Origin: Zygnema cylindricum
Taxonomy: Eukaryota; Streptophyta; Zygnematophyceae; Zygnematales; Zygnemataceae
DNA length: 40,785 nucleotides
Assembly: GCA_037447655.1 (NCBI GenBank)
Contig: JBBHKE010002227.1
Location: 55,901-96,685 of the forward strand
Direction of reading: 5' to 3'
Of the stretch, positions 1 through 12,110 are shown one piece after another. The notes beneath the pieces were generated by a model. That model was not told the origin of the DNA. It did no database searches and saw only the letters and a list, made by a program, of their open reading frames with translations. The translations under genes were made by a program, and so were the position numbers. Every line of letters begins with the position of its first letter. The first letter of the stretch is position 1.

Positions 1-60
1 AGAAATCGAGAGAAAGAGGGAGAAGAGAGTTAGGGAGAGGGAGGGGCAGAGCGGGGGGCG

Positions 61-62
<2 letters not shown>

Positions 63-144
<82 letters not shown>
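63..144. repeat. (GA)41 microsatellite in FAB1 intron 5
   Basis: Uninterrupted GA dinucleotides, reading TC on the gene strand. The tract starts only a few bases after the 5' splice site at 149-148 (GTAAGT then TCTCTC). Positions 1-62 continue the purine-rich character as intron, and no coding sequence is recognisable there. Confidence 0.95.
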
Positions 145-149
<5 letters not shown>

Positions 150-150
<1 letters not shown>

Positions 151-3100
151 GTGCATCCCAGCGGTTGAGGACAACCTTCAAAAAACATTAAAGTTTTTAA
201 TGGTCTTTTGTTAAGCGGCCCAGGGTTTCCATGTTCTTCTGTAAACCGTTGAGTATAAAAACGCCGACAATGGCCCACACCATTCAAAATTTCCGCAGAA
301 GAGGCAATCTGATAATAAAAGATAAAATAAAGATGTGAGAAACGAAGGTAACAAATATCAAACAAAAACATATCCGCAGAGTTGTCACAAACTAGCTCTA
401 CCGCGTTAGAAAAAGTGAATCCATTCACAATTTTTTATGATTTTGGACAGAAAGCAACTACTTGAATGACCAAACCCATTTATAAATTGTCCACCAAACT
501 GAAAAAGAAATAACTGAACTTCCTTTGTTACTCCAATATTTCCTTTTTCCTGATAACCACTGCATTCCTTAAGAATATTATTAATTAGAAAAATACATGT
601 GGAGAATGTTTGCCAGAATCAAACACCCATTCTTTATTGTTTAATTAGAGTGAAAAGGTACAAATCAAAAATTGATAACATTTTATTTTGGAGAGAATGT
701 TCTTAACATAAATGAATATTCAATTTCTAGTCTGGAAAAAAAAAAACGGCAATCACTCCAAAATATCTTCTATTTCCTTCCCTTAACTACGAATTATTCC
801 AAAACAACTTTCAATTAAGATGAGAAATCTTCTCTCAATCCCTAGCTTCGAACTCACTCCAAATTAACATCAAGATTTTTCTCTTTCCCACCTGGCCACC
901 CGTACACCTTGCAATTCTTTCCAAAAGTCTCCGCTTAATATTATACACGAGAGAAACTTTCTTTTCTAGTAACCATTCTTGGGCAAAACCGGAAACAGTT
1001 TTCTCCACAAGAAGAACATTTGTCACATTTCCTTGTTGTTGCATTTTCTCCTCGGATACTCGCAGAAATTTGCGTTCAATTTGTTCTAAAACATGAAGAA
1101 GGTGTTTTTCTTGCTGCACTCATTTACAAAAAAAAAAAAAACAGAAATATCCTTTAAATTTCTCTTAACACATCCAGTTCTCTTTCTTTTGAAATGCCAA
1201 CATTTTGACTGAAAGCAAAAACATCCCAGGAATTCTGTTCCAACTTCGCATTGACTTTCACCTGCAAAATTCTCTCCAATCCTGTTTCTTTTAGTGAATG
1301 CAAAAACGTTGCATAAAAAACAATTCGAGTTTTTCAAAAGGAGATTATTTATCTTTCAACAAATTTAAACAATTCTCCGCTCCAAATGCATCACGGCAAA
1401 GAGTATCTAATCCACACTGTATCCTAAAACAAAATTCTAAAACTGTATTCAAAATCCTACGACAAACTTTAAATCCAAATCCAAATTCCAAAACCCAATT
1501 CCAAAGCGAAATAAGCGTTTTTTTCAGCTAAGAACTGAACAACAAAATCAACTAAAAAAACAAATTACTCACTTGTTTCAAAAGAGTTTCCATAGATGAG
1601 AGTTGGTTGCTAACACGTTGATACTCTAAAGCTCCTCCTAAGAGAAGCAGTTGAGGTTTATCAATCTGAGATTCCATTCTTCGATTTGCCACATTCTTTC
1701 GGCAAACAACTCCCTTTACTACTTCACTGCCAAAATAGATAGCAGTGAAAAATAAAAAACATTCAGTATAAAATCAACACTTCACATCACAAAGTGAAAA
1801 ATCGATCTAGTTGCAAAAAAATTTACAATCACTACTTTACTGCAGAATACGAACACTGCATAGGGTTACATGGAGGTATGTCCAATCAGACCAATTTCGA
1901 GAAGTGGACAAAATCTTTGAAAGTCAAAAAAAAGTGGGAATAGAGTAAATTTACAAAATTGTCTTTCCCACATGTCGAGAAAAGAACCAAAAAGAAAGCC
2001 ACATAAGAACACACAAACTGACTCGAAAACAAAAAGAAATGGAGGGACAAACCTTGATAAACCAAAACCATTATTGACTTTTATTCAGAGAAGGATTTTT
2101 TACTATTCCGCAGTTGAAAATGTCACAATGCCAAATGTTAACCTTTTACTGTGATTGGTGTGGACCTTATTATTTTAACGTGTCAAATTTCACGAGGCTT
2201 ACTCACAATTTACTGTACAATGATGACCAAAAATAGAACTAACTAGAAAACACGCACTAATCCGATGACAACCACACTGATTACCGTGTAGCTAAAAGCG
2301 GCAAAAGCCCTCCGATTCTAATTAACCGAATTATTTTCCAGCTTCAGTTTTTACTTAAACATACTCCTGCCTGGAATGAAAAACCAAAAAAATCCGATTT
2401 AGTACAAAACATGAGTTCATATGGATCTAATAACATCACACACGTAAAAAAGTGTGGATTGACAGTGGAATCATGCCTAGCTGGCAAACAATATCCACGC
2501 TAGTTATGGTTACATGTGTAGTTTTCCCTCACCTGTCTGACGGTTTCCCTGTTGCAATACATTTCACTTTCACATATTCTGCGGGATCCATACAAGCTCC
2601 TTTTGAAGTATCCGGTTTCACTAAACTCGCTGCTTCCAAAGCTAACTCTTCGACAATATCCAACCAATTTCCCTCTCCTCCTCTGTCTCCCTCATTCAAA
2701 CCCAATCCTTCAGATTTCAACATTTGTTCAACAAGAGCACGAAAATGGCCATCGACAATGGCTCTCTGTGCCTCTCTCTTCTCATTCACAGAGGAAAGTC
2801 CCTCCTTTATTTCCTCTCCTTCTTGAGAATTAGAAGGAGGTTCATGTCCCACCCAATCTCCTTCCTCGTCCGACATCTGCAATCCACCCTCATCGTCATG
2901 TTCTTCTACTTCTGGAGGAGGAGCTACCCAGATAAGACTATTATTCGTGTCTACGTCTCCTAAAATATCCCTTTGGCCCTCCGAAATTCGGTAGTATGAC
3001 CTCATCCCTGTGTCCGTGTCCTCTCCTTCCTCGCCACCTGTCTCGCTCTCATAGGCTGACCTCGCCGATTGACTAACCCCTCTCCTATTCTCCTCTCCCT

Positions 3101-5346
3101 TTGAAATTCCTCGATCATCCCCCCAAGAAAAGGAATGTGAATGGTGATATCCTCTATGTGACATTGGACTATTCTGGGTAGAACTGTTTGCGGCATTTCC
3201 TTTTAAATCTCGGTCGCTGTCGTCAGGAGAAGTCATTTCCTGTTGCTGACCCCGATTACCAAGCTCCTGTCTTCCCTCTACAGCTATTTCTGTGTCTGGA
3301 ATATTTCTCTGTTGCCTTCTCTCCTGTCTCTCATGCCTTCGCTGATGTTTCCCTTGGCGCCTCCTGTCTGTCAACTCTCTCTCCCTCTCCCACTCCCTCC
3401 CTCTCTCCCTCAATTTCACCATTTTCCGTCTCTCTCGATCTTCTCCTTCCTTCTCATTCCTATGGATTTTCAATAAAGCTGCTCTTTGCAAAGATTCCTC
3501 TGCCTCACTGCGAGGCTCATCTTCTTCTTCTTCGTCGTCTTCCTCATCATCGCTCCTGCAAATTTGATCCACAAGAAAAAAAAAACGTAAAATTCACTGA
3601 TTTCACTTTGGTACCAATGCTCCTGCAATATTGATGAAAACCCAAAGAAAAAAACATACAATCGAAATAATTTCACTTACTAAAGCAAAATTTGTACGTA
3701 AAATTCAATTTAAACTTATTTCGTTGCAATTGATTACAGAGCTGATATGACCCCCAAAGTCCATAGCATCATAAAAGGAAAATTAAAAGAAGGAGATAGG
3801 GAAAAGAGAAGAGCAAGGGGAACATGCAATCGAGCAAGAGAGAAGTCATCAAAAACAGAACTAAAATAACTAGCTACGTTTTTTTCATTGTTAAAAACAA
3901 ATCAAATACATGTATATGACCAAAAACATTTTTATAAAGTCAGCCAGCCATGCGCTCAACAATTCAAAATAATTAAACAAAAAGGACAGCAAAAGTTTAA
4001 AATTTGTGAACAAAAAAGAACAAGGTAATAAAACGGACACTAAAAGTTTCATGACTGTGAAAAAAAAAAGATAGAAATTACCTGCTTCCGAATTCCCTAG
4101 GACTATTCATTTGCTGCTGCCACCTTGGAGATTGCTCTAATCCGTCGCTTCCACTCCTCACAGAAACCTCATTTTCAAAAGTTGTCAAATTGGTAGATAC
4201 CTTACCAATTTGTCCAATTTGCAAATTTGTCGCCTCTTTTCCTCCTTTAATCCCAAAACTACCTCCAAAATTTATGCCAGTCCCAACGGAATGACTAATA
4301 CCACTATTGCTACCATTATTATCCACAATATTACTACCACTTCCTAACCACGATGCATCCGTAGAAAATTCATTCATTTGTCCCCTTCTAGAATTCTGTG
4401 AAGCATGAAATTGAACCGGGACTTGATCTTTTTGAGGCAATCCAAAAGCTTCTAAAAAACAATGATCACAAACTCTCACATTTTCCGCCTCTTCTTTTCC
4501 TTGTGTCTTTCCATCCACTCTCAAAAGCCTCACTGGAATTGTTTTCTGTGTACATCTTCCGCAAAAAACTCGTCCACATCGCCGACAATGATGTCTTCTG
4601 TTCAAAATTGTGAATTGCGATTCACAATTGTAACAGTGAGGAGAATGCGAATCTTTCATCCAATCCTCTCGCGACAAGGGGAATCCGCTAACAGTAAAAT
4701 TTTGTGGAGCGTTTCGATTCAATAAAAAATGCGAAGAGTTTGAAGAGTTTGAAGGATTTCCGGAATTTGAAGGATTTGAAGGATTTGAAGAATTTGTAGG
4801 ATTTGAAAAATTGGAGAAATTAGACGATGTCAAATTTGATGTATGAGGATCGCAAGGTTCTGGAATAAAAGGAGGAGAATTACGACCCCAACCAAAAATT
4901 CGATGACTTTGAGTGGAACTGTTTGTAGAATCAGGATGAAGATGAGAATTAGGGTAAGATTTTGAGTTAAAATTAGGGATGGATGTTATATTCAAATCTA
5001 AGCCAGGAGGAACATTCAAGGGCAAATCAGGGTGAGACGAAAGGGTAGGAGAGGAAGGAGAATAAAAAAGATTAGTATTCACAGGAGAATCTCCTTTTGA
5101 ATTTCCAGAATTTGACCTTTTCAGAGGCTCATGGAGAGAAACGAGAGAATGAAAACCATTCTGGTTTTGAATGTTACCCATGGCTGAAGAAATTAGAGAG
5201 GGCGAGCGAGAGGGAGCAGGAGATGGAGCAGGAGAGGCAGAGGGAGAGGGAGAGGGAGAAGGGAGGGATGAATTACAGTTAGGGTTTGAATTGGAGTTAT
5301 TTCCAGCTGCGGTCCAACCTTTTACAAAACCAAGGTCCATAACCAT
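150..5346 (-). CDS. FAB1: FAB1/PIKfyve-type phosphatidylinositol-3-phosphate 5-kinase, N-terminal part (five exons; gene runs off the left edge)
   Basis: Coding exons on the minus strand are 5346-4082, 3555-2533, 1726-1573, 1113-892 and 308-150. All four complete introns are GT-AG and the joins keep one open frame of 941 codons. Residues 229-296 form a FYVE zinc finger: WMKD at 229-232, RRHHCR at 250-255, RVC at 291-293, and eight zinc cysteines at 238, 241, 254, 257, 262, 265, 293 and 296. This finger binds PtdIns3P on endosomes. Residues 1-225 are Ser/Asn/Pro-rich. Exon 2 opens with acidic and Arg/Glu-rich low complexity, then reaches blocks shared with plant FAB1A/B (IWVAPPPE near 630, DGHFRALV near 690, MDPAEYVKVKC near 744). 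Exons 3-5 encode the start of the TCP-1/CCT-like domain (LEYQRVSNQLSS, LLVEKTVS, RIARCTGGQ, KTLMFFEGCPQPLG). The phosphotransferase domain that makes PtdIns(3,5)P2 must lie left of the window. The start ATG has a second in-frame Met two codons later. Homology is recalled from the family, not searched. Confidence 0.93.
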
Positions 5347-5660
5347 AAAGAATGTGTATCGCTCTCTCCCACTCCACTTTTCTCTCTTCTTGCCTCTCTC
5401 CTCCCTCTCCCCCCTACCTCTCCACCTCCCCCGACCCCCTTCCTCGGCCCCCCTTCTTCTTCTGGTGAATATCTCCTTCCCTTCACATATTCTCTCAATA
5501 CTCTCTCACCCTCTCTCTCTCGCGCTCTTATCTCTCCCCTTCCATCCAAGCAATTACCCTCTCTTCCTTTCTCTCTTCCTCCTTTTTTCTCTCTTTCTTC
5601 TTTCTACTGCGTTGCTTTCCCTCTCCCTCTCCCCTCTCTTCAACTCTCCGCTTTGTCGTT
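5347..5660 (-). promoter_or_regulatory. Polypurine/polypyrimidine leader and probable proximal promoter of FAB1
   Basis: Directly upstream of the FAB1 start codon, about 300 bp are almost pure C/T on the plus strand, which is G/A on the gene strand. Such tracts are common in plant 5' leaders. The glutathione reductase gene has a similar CT-rich leader on its own sense strand. No TATA box or start site can be assigned with confidence. Confidence 0.4.
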
Positions 5661-6055
5661 ACATACGACAGAGCTAAGAAAAGATTAAAAAAAAAAAAAA
5701 AAAACCAAAACCTTTCTATTCTCAATCTCACAGACGAAAAGAAAACAAAAGCATAAAAAAAATGAGAAACAGAAATGCTTAAGAGTTTCAAAACTCAGAA
5801 TCTCTAAGCTTTCTTAAGCATAAGAGTACAAACTATGTAAAAAAAATTGAAGATTTTGAAGATTAGAAAAACTAGAATTTGCTGACATGGAAACAGTATT
5901 TGGTTAACGTAAGGAGCAAAGCTTGGGTTTTATTTCAAGCTAACAACTGCTGAAACAACTGCCAAAAGATCACAAATTGGAGGAAGAAGGTACTTGTACT
6001 TAAAAGATTGAAAATTTCCTAACAGCAATTACATACGAAGTTCCAAGGGATGTAC
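5661..6055. other. Spacer upstream of FAB1
   Basis: AT-rich DNA with an A-homopolymer at about 5686-5703. No gene, tRNA or repeat family is recognisable. Confidence 0.5.
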
Positions 6056-6215
6056 AGTTTCAAAGGATGATGTATGGGATGATGTATGGCTCCAAGGATG
6101 ATGTATGGCTCCAAGGATGATGTATGGTTCCAAAGGATGATGTCAGGTTTCAAGGATGATGCTGCGTTTCAAAGCATGATGTATCGTTTCAAATGATGAT
6201 GTATGGTTTCAGGGT
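6056..6215. repeat. Minisatellite, about 19-20-bp unit, eight copies
   Basis: Imperfect head-to-tail copies of GGATGATGTATGGTTTCAA. Changes such as GGCTCC for GGTTTC are shared by adjacent copies, which suggests local expansion. Confidence 0.85.
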
Positions 6216-6262
6216 ATGGCGTGTGTGTTGCGCATCAATATGTACATTTTTTTAGGGGTGTA

Positions 6263-6480
6263 CACCGTGTATCGCTATTAGTGTTAATGTTGTTTTTGCC
6301 ACTTAAACTATCTTCCATCCGTACACACTTGTCGGATTGTAGATCCGACGGTTGCGATTGAAGTTTAAGATTCTCAGCTTCTGGTTGGCGCTCTCGAATT
6401 GAAAGTCGGACAAATGTGTACGGATAAAAAATGTTCTAGAGTGGCAAAGAAATTATTAACCCTAATAGCGATACACGGTG
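6263..6480. mobile_element. Mariner/Stowaway-like MITE, family 1, copy A (218 bp)
   Basis: The ends are inverted repeats that begin CACCGTGTATCGCTATTAG and are flanked by TA (6261-6262 and 6481-6482). The inverted similarity continues inward through GCCACT and CCGTACACA, so nearly the whole element can fold into a hairpin. There is no coding capacity. The TA target and palindromic design fit a Tc1/mariner-mobilised MITE. The family is recognised from copies inside this window, not from a database. Confidence 0.88.
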
Positions 6481-6482
6481 TA

Positions 6483-7898
6483 GATTACCAATACATTAAG
6501 ACGATATATCGAGATGTTGATTTTGCAAATTCAGCGATATAAACGTACAGTCCACAACAGTCCATACAATCATATTTTCGTACGCTCTTGTACATTTTGT
6601 ACATTCTAAAATATTCCGTCATCTTTGTACATCTAAAATACCTATTGTTTTAAAAAAATAATCGATCGATAATCGTTGATCATCGCGATAGGATTTCTTG
6701 ACTTATGATATCATGTTATATCAATATCACGATACATCGTGATCGATTTCAAGGGCTAAGGAACTACAGCAGAGACATGTGTCATGTGGCCACAAAGGCC
6801 AAAAGGTGACGCTAAATTTCAAAGCATAGTTGAAATGAGCGAAATACGAAAGAAAATGCTATATGGAGTTATCTCAAAAGTGTACAGTATGGGATGACCA
6901 CATATAGGGTTCCAATTGGTTCTTTCACGTTTGAACTATGTGTAAAAAATAGAGTGATGTAGGGTTAACATAAACTGATCCTTAGGATGGTTTGGGCTCA
7001 ATATATTATATGGTATCCGGTGGGGGATGTTGTTCATGAGCAAGAAAGCAACTACTTAAAAAAGGGTGTATGACTGTGTGAAAGTCATTTGTTTTGTTAA
7101 TTTGATGAGGAATCAAATCGTGAAACGTTTCAAACAATTGAATATTGTAAATCATGTGTGAGTTTAATGGATGAATCTCGACCAAAATCGTGTTGGGAAT
7201 TGGTTTGTTTTATTAACCCTTTACATTTTTTGTTGTGGTACAAGTTATGGGAATAATCAAGACAATGTAAGAATCGATGGTAGTCATTTTAATAATAAAT
7301 ACAATGTCATTGATTTAAAGTGAAAAACATGGACGGTTCAAAACCGCTTGTAGTCCGGTGTTTTATGTTATGGTTGAATGCCAAAATAATATTACTTATG
7401 TATTGTATAAATTGTATATTCATACATGGGCCATACGACGACGCGCTTGCATTGGACTTCTCTTGTTTCTATGTTTTATTTCGAATATGATATAAAGGTA
7501 GGGAAAGGCACGTATATTGTGGACTATTTAGTTAATACGATGCGCTTTCATTTACATTAATGGGTAATGCCACTACCCATCGTCATTATCGGTAAGGATT
7601 TATTAGTGTAAAAGCGAAATTATTATAATACTAAATTAGTGAAAGAATAAAAGGACACATTATAGTCCACTGCCCTATAAATTTTTGTTTACATTAGTTT
7701 ACGATTATTGGCCAAAAAAGGTCGCAATCGAAATAGTGTTATAAACTTTAATAACGATATGCAGTGTTGTGACAAGACGCTTACTATGTGCGATACTACG
7801 ATGTCCTCCATTTTTGTGCACCACACTCTCAGTTTACTCTCAAAATTACAATTTTTGTATTGCCGTTTAGTGTGATTAACACGTCTATAGCAATGCGC
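6483..7898. other. Gene-free AT-rich spacer
   Basis: Positions 6500-6760 are dense in small AT/CG palindromes such as CGATATATCG, ATCGATCGAT and ATCACGATACATCGTGAT, like those in the hAT-like elements nearby, but no paired ends were found. A stretch ending near 7766 (AATAACGATATGCAGTG) resembles the right end of MITE family 2. The rest shows nothing recognisable. Confidence 0.4.
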
Positions 7899-7906
7899 CT
7901 ATTTAC

Positions 7907-8386
7907 TAGTGTTGTGTATCGGCAATAAATTTATCTCAATAACACCGATACTGATAGTTAACGGTTATCGAACGATAACACCGATATCGATAGTTAACGG
8001 TTATCAAACGGTCAGGGGTCCCGATATATCGCTCGGAGACCAACAAATTCCTTATCGGCGATAAGCGGAGAAAATATAGTACGATATATAATAGTACTTT
8101 ATAATATATTGTATTATAGTTCTCGCTGTGTAAAGCGTGGCATGCCACGTGTAACAATCTTTTACGTACTCTATGTAACGGAGTAAAGGCGGTTCAGTAC
8201 GACGGAATAAACTGTACAATTGTACGGTATGAACCGTACAGTTATCGCCGATAGTTATCGATACCGGTGTTATCGCGATATAAATCCGACAATCCCGGTG
8301 TCGATATATCGTGCCAATATATCGATTACAAGCCAAAAGAAAGTACATATCGATTATCGGCAAAACCCTGCCGATACACACCACTA
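7907..8386. mobile_element. hAT-like non-autonomous element (480 bp) with perfect 8-bp target duplication
   Basis: The left end reads TAGTGTTGTGTATCGGC and the right end is its inverted partner, GCCGATACACACCACTA. The 8-bp sequence CTATTTAC stands on both sides (7899-7906 and 8387-8394), the signature of hAT insertion. The interior has many TATCG/CGATA motifs in both orientations, plausibly subterminal transposase sites. There is no transposase ORF. Confidence 0.9.
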
Positions 8387-8394
8387 CTATTTAC

Positions 8395-9168
8395 ATGTCT
8401 CATTTGCATTTGCTTGTTTATTTTAGCTGGTCGTCATAAATTTCCGCCGTCATTTCGTACCAGGCTTCGTACAAATTAATTCCCGAATTTGTACTTGCTA
8501 CCGTCAGTGCTTGTACGGAAACAAAAATCATGCCAGCGGAAAGTGTTCCGCTTCCTGTTATACCGCATTTAAGGATTCCCCCAAGTTTCTGGCTCTCCTT
8601 TTATGTCCTGTTCTCCTGAAATGTGACGTGCTCTAGGGTTATGTTTTGTGGGCTGCTTTCTAGAAAGATGATGTGTAAATGACCAATTGACCAGAATGAT
8701 GTCGTATATATGATTATACATCATTGGCACGGAATAACATCATGCTCGTTTTAATTCTCCAAAGATCTCGGAGTCAGAAAATGCGCGCCAAAACGTGGCT
8801 TATTCAAACAGGAGTTCCGAAGCAATGAGGAAAAGCAAGAGTACAAAAAGTACGCGATATTTCATTAAGTAGAACGTAATGTGCAGTGACGTACGAGTTC
8901 GTACATTTCTGTAGCATTCTTGAGAAGTGCAAAATGTCGGCGTGTGTGATGATCCATTCGGTGTCCGCCACGTTGGAAGGGTCGAACGGGAAGATTCGCA
9001 CTGAATCTGGGAGGAAACAAATACATCAAGGTGGGAGCCGCCTTTCTCTTTTTTGCTATTGTCGCCATCTTGTACCCTACATTAGTAGCCGTACATCTTC
9101 TGGCATGTATCGTACACCAAAGTACAAGAGGGGGTATTTTTTATATATTTTTGCTACCAAACAACAAT
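8395..9168. other. Gene-free spacer
   Basis: Contains scattered short palindromes, such as GTACAAATT facing AATTTGTAC near 8468-8493. Short ORFs here show no protein-like pattern. Confidence 0.4.
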
Positions 9169-9738
9169 AATTGTCGGTGTTTGTACGCAGATTCTAGGTG
9201 CGAGCCGCAAAAGAGAAAGCGTCAAGATTCGATGAGCATTTCATCGGCGTGGACGGTAGTAAATGACTCTAAACGTTACAAATTCGTACATTTAACAGCC
9301 TTTTGGATCATGTCACGATATGTTCGCCCTCACGACAGTCTGGCGGATCATGCCACGTTTAAAGGTAGATTTGAAGATCATCAATACAGATTCATAAATA
9401 CACCTTTGGAGATTTCCAGAGCCGTTCGGACATTTTCATTCATTGTGTTTCCATCGCACGGCTCAATTTTCATCCACGTGTACAAACCTTTTTGCGACAA
9501 AAAAAATGTTTAAATGACGTTTTTCAATTCTCAGCAGAATGTGGCATGACGGACTGTCGTGGGCGATCACACCACGTGGCATCATCCTGCACAATGTCAA
9601 AAGTATAGATCCATAGTGTTTGGAGTTTGGACTCACTACCACCGCCCAATCTGATGAAAAGTCCAGCGAACCTTGACGCTTTGTCAAAGGTTCGCTTTGC
9701 TGCTCGTACCTGGAGACTCCGTACGAGCACCGACAATT
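9169..9738. mobile_element. 570-bp imperfect long inverted repeat (probable MITE or foldback element)
   Basis: The left arm, about 9169-9380, opens AATTGTCGGTG. It matches the reverse complement of the right arm, about 9535-9738. Shared blocks include GTACG, GCGTCAAG, CATTTCATC/TTTTCATC, CACGACAGTC and CATGCCAC. The loop is about 150 bp. The arms have diverged noticeably. No clear target duplication was found, so the family is unassigned. Confidence 0.7.
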
Positions 9739-9907
9739 CTAGTACAGCTTGAATCGCTATTAGTGTAGAAAAGCTATGTGTGCAAGGAAATAAATACTTA
9801 AATAGTATTTTTACGCTGTTATGGGTTCAATTGTGGTAAAGCCAGCCAAACATTAAAACTATTCGATACAGAAAACACTAATTAATATACAATTCCCGCC
9901 ATACTCT

Positions 9908-10040
9908 GTGTTCACATGGCCGACGTTTAAACATGTGCTCACATGGTCGACGTTCTCACATGGTAGACGTTTAAACATGTGCTCACATGGTCGACGTTTA
10001 AGCATATGTTCACATGGTCGACATTTAGACATGTGAGAAC
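9908..10040. repeat. Minisatellite, about 27-bp unit
   Basis: Five head-to-tail units built on CACATGGTCGACGTTTAAAC, with ATGTGCT as linker. One unit is shortened to about 18 bp. The flanking spacer at 9739-9907 has nothing recognisable. Confidence 0.85.
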
Positions 10041-11286
10041 ATATCCGCGCGATTTTCCTGCGCTTCATTTACTAAGGGTCAAGTTGGGTTAAGTTCCATC
10101 AGACGTTTCTGTAATCGAACAGCCAACTCTACAGACTGGGTCGATTGAGTTGATGTTCCATCACGAGGAGTCTATAAGCCATGTGTTCTAAATTGACTGG
10201 CGCCACGGAAGCTACGATCCGATATTTAATATTTTTCATATTTTTAGCACCGACAAACTTAACTTCAAATCTTCACTTTGTACCACGTGCCTACGTATGA
10301 AGTAATCATAAACCAAAACTTTTATACTTTTTGCAGACGCGAGTCTGTACGCCAGCTCATTTTTAGGGTTTATGTTTTCAAACATAACGAAAGTCCTTTG
10401 AGAGAAATAGTGTGACGAACAAAAGGTAATGAAAATAGCGTGACGAAGGAATTTACGAAATTTCGTTTCTATTTCGGTTGTATTTTGGAAAGCGCGTGTC
10501 ATGTGCAAATCTTAAGATTTTTCGTTGGTTTTCCATCATGACACGTGTTTAATCGTCTACCGTGTCACAACTTTTTTGTCTTTATGTGCCAACCCACCTC
10601 CTCGAGGCGGGTTGACAGTTACAGAGAAAAATGAAGCGAACTCTTCGCATATCAACATCCAACGGCCAATATTACCTCCAAGACCTTCGGAGAGTATCGG
10701 GAAGATTCTCTGTAATGTTGTTTTTCGAAAAAAACAAAATAGGCGATACGATTTGGTACGTAAAGTCACGGATTTCTGTAAATTCCCCACTTTTCGCCTG
10801 ATGGAACGTTACCTTAAGAATAAATTTGAGTTTTTTTGTGTCAAGTGCACTCACTTTCTCGTGTCGACACGGTTTTCTAAAACATTTTAAAGATTTAGTA
10901 AGAAATAAAGAGCAGTTGTTGTGCAGACTGACACATTTTTTACATTACACTATTTAACCATTTATTGATATAGTGTAGATGACGTTAGTTAAACCGTAAA
11001 GGAAAAAGTAGTAGTGTTAATTCCATTTAAGTTTAAGAGCCGTAAATTCGGGGCGCCGATATTGTTATTATTTAATATTTATTAACACCAATAGCAATTC
11101 AATGAGGAAATATTTATCAGCAGCAACTTCCATGCCAATTTTGAATTTTCCATCTGGTCGTGCTAGTAAATTTAGCGATTGCATATGTGGCTTACTCCTG
11201 AGGGGTTTTTTATCTATTTTAGGTACGGGCATCGTATTCTCGGGGCAATGGATTATTGTTATCAACACTACTACAGTACAATACAA
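10041..11286. other. Gene-free spacer
   Basis: A short GC-rich hairpin lies at about 10591-10613 (AACCCACCTC, loop CTC, GAGGCGGGTT). Otherwise AT-rich DNA with only short random-looking ORFs. Confidence 0.4.
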
Positions 11287-11288
11287 TA

Positions 11289-11504
11289 CACCGTGTATCG
11301 CTATTAGGGTTAATGTTTTTTTCGCCACTTAAAACATCCTTTCTCCGTACACATTCATCCAATTTTTACATGGAGAGCGCCTATCGGAGGGCGAGATCTT
11401 TAACTTCAATTTCAGGTTAAAATTTATAATCCGACAATCGTGTACGGAGAAAAATATGTTTTATGCAGCAGAAAAACCATTAACACTAATAGCGATACAC
11501 TGTG
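11289..11504. mobile_element. Mariner/Stowaway-like MITE, family 1, copy B (216 bp)
   Basis: Same inverted ends as copy A (CACCGTGTATCGCTATTAG at left; AGCGATACACTGTG at right), flanked by TA at 11287-11288 and 11505-11506. Almost the same length as copies A and C, so it is a homogeneous family. Confidence 0.88.
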
Positions 11505-11513
11505 TACAGTATA

Positions 11514-12108
11514 CAGCGAATCGTAATTAGAGTAAATAACGCTAATTCGGTCACCCTAAATTTCGACTCTATCACCTTAAATAGAGTAAATGATTATAAT
11601 TTTTTCATTATTCTATTTAATGTAAGGTTTAATTAGCGTAAAAAATTATAATATAGGTTCGTTTTAAATAGTGTGGAGTACGGACGACGTCCGACCGTGC
11701 AAAATTGTACTGTGGTATGTATAATGGTACAAATAGTGATTGAATAGAATCACGCTCGCACGTGAAATCGCACTAAACAAAAAATCAATCACATCGAAAA
11801 AAAGTCGTTCGCATAACTCTCGTCCGTCGACAGCATCGTCGTCAGTGTGAACATTAACTGACATTCAGCGCGACAAATAGTTCTAACGTCATAGTGACGT
11901 CAAAGCTATACGGACTGACAGATTTTGATCATCTACGTAATTTAGTGTTCATATTTTCAGCGCGGACAATTATAGCCGACATAACCCAATATAGAGTACT
12001 TAAATAAATTAGAGTAAACTACCTCTGTGAAAAAGTTATATTACACAAACTAGAGTTTATTAATCGATTTTTTTTTTGTTTTTTAACTCTAAATAGCGAT
12101 TGACGGTG
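11514..12108. mobile_element. Mariner-like MITE, family 2 (about 595 bp)
   Basis: Starts 10 bp after copy B. The left end is CAGCGAATCGTAATTAGAGT; the right end, read in reverse, is CACCGTCAATCGCTATTTAG. TA flanks both sides (11512-11513 and 12109-12110). The ends resemble family 1 but the interior differs. No coding potential. Confidence is reduced by the diverged ends. Confidence 0.6.
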
Positions 12109-12110
12109 TA

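Noticed and set aside
2452-2833. Plus-strand open frames over FAB1 exon 2
   Set aside because: They are antisense to a well-supported coding exon and have no protein-like pattern of their own.
8220-8479. Short Tyr/Arg-rich open frames as small proteins
   Set aside because: They arise from the TATCGATA palindromes of the hAT-like element and have no start context or homology.
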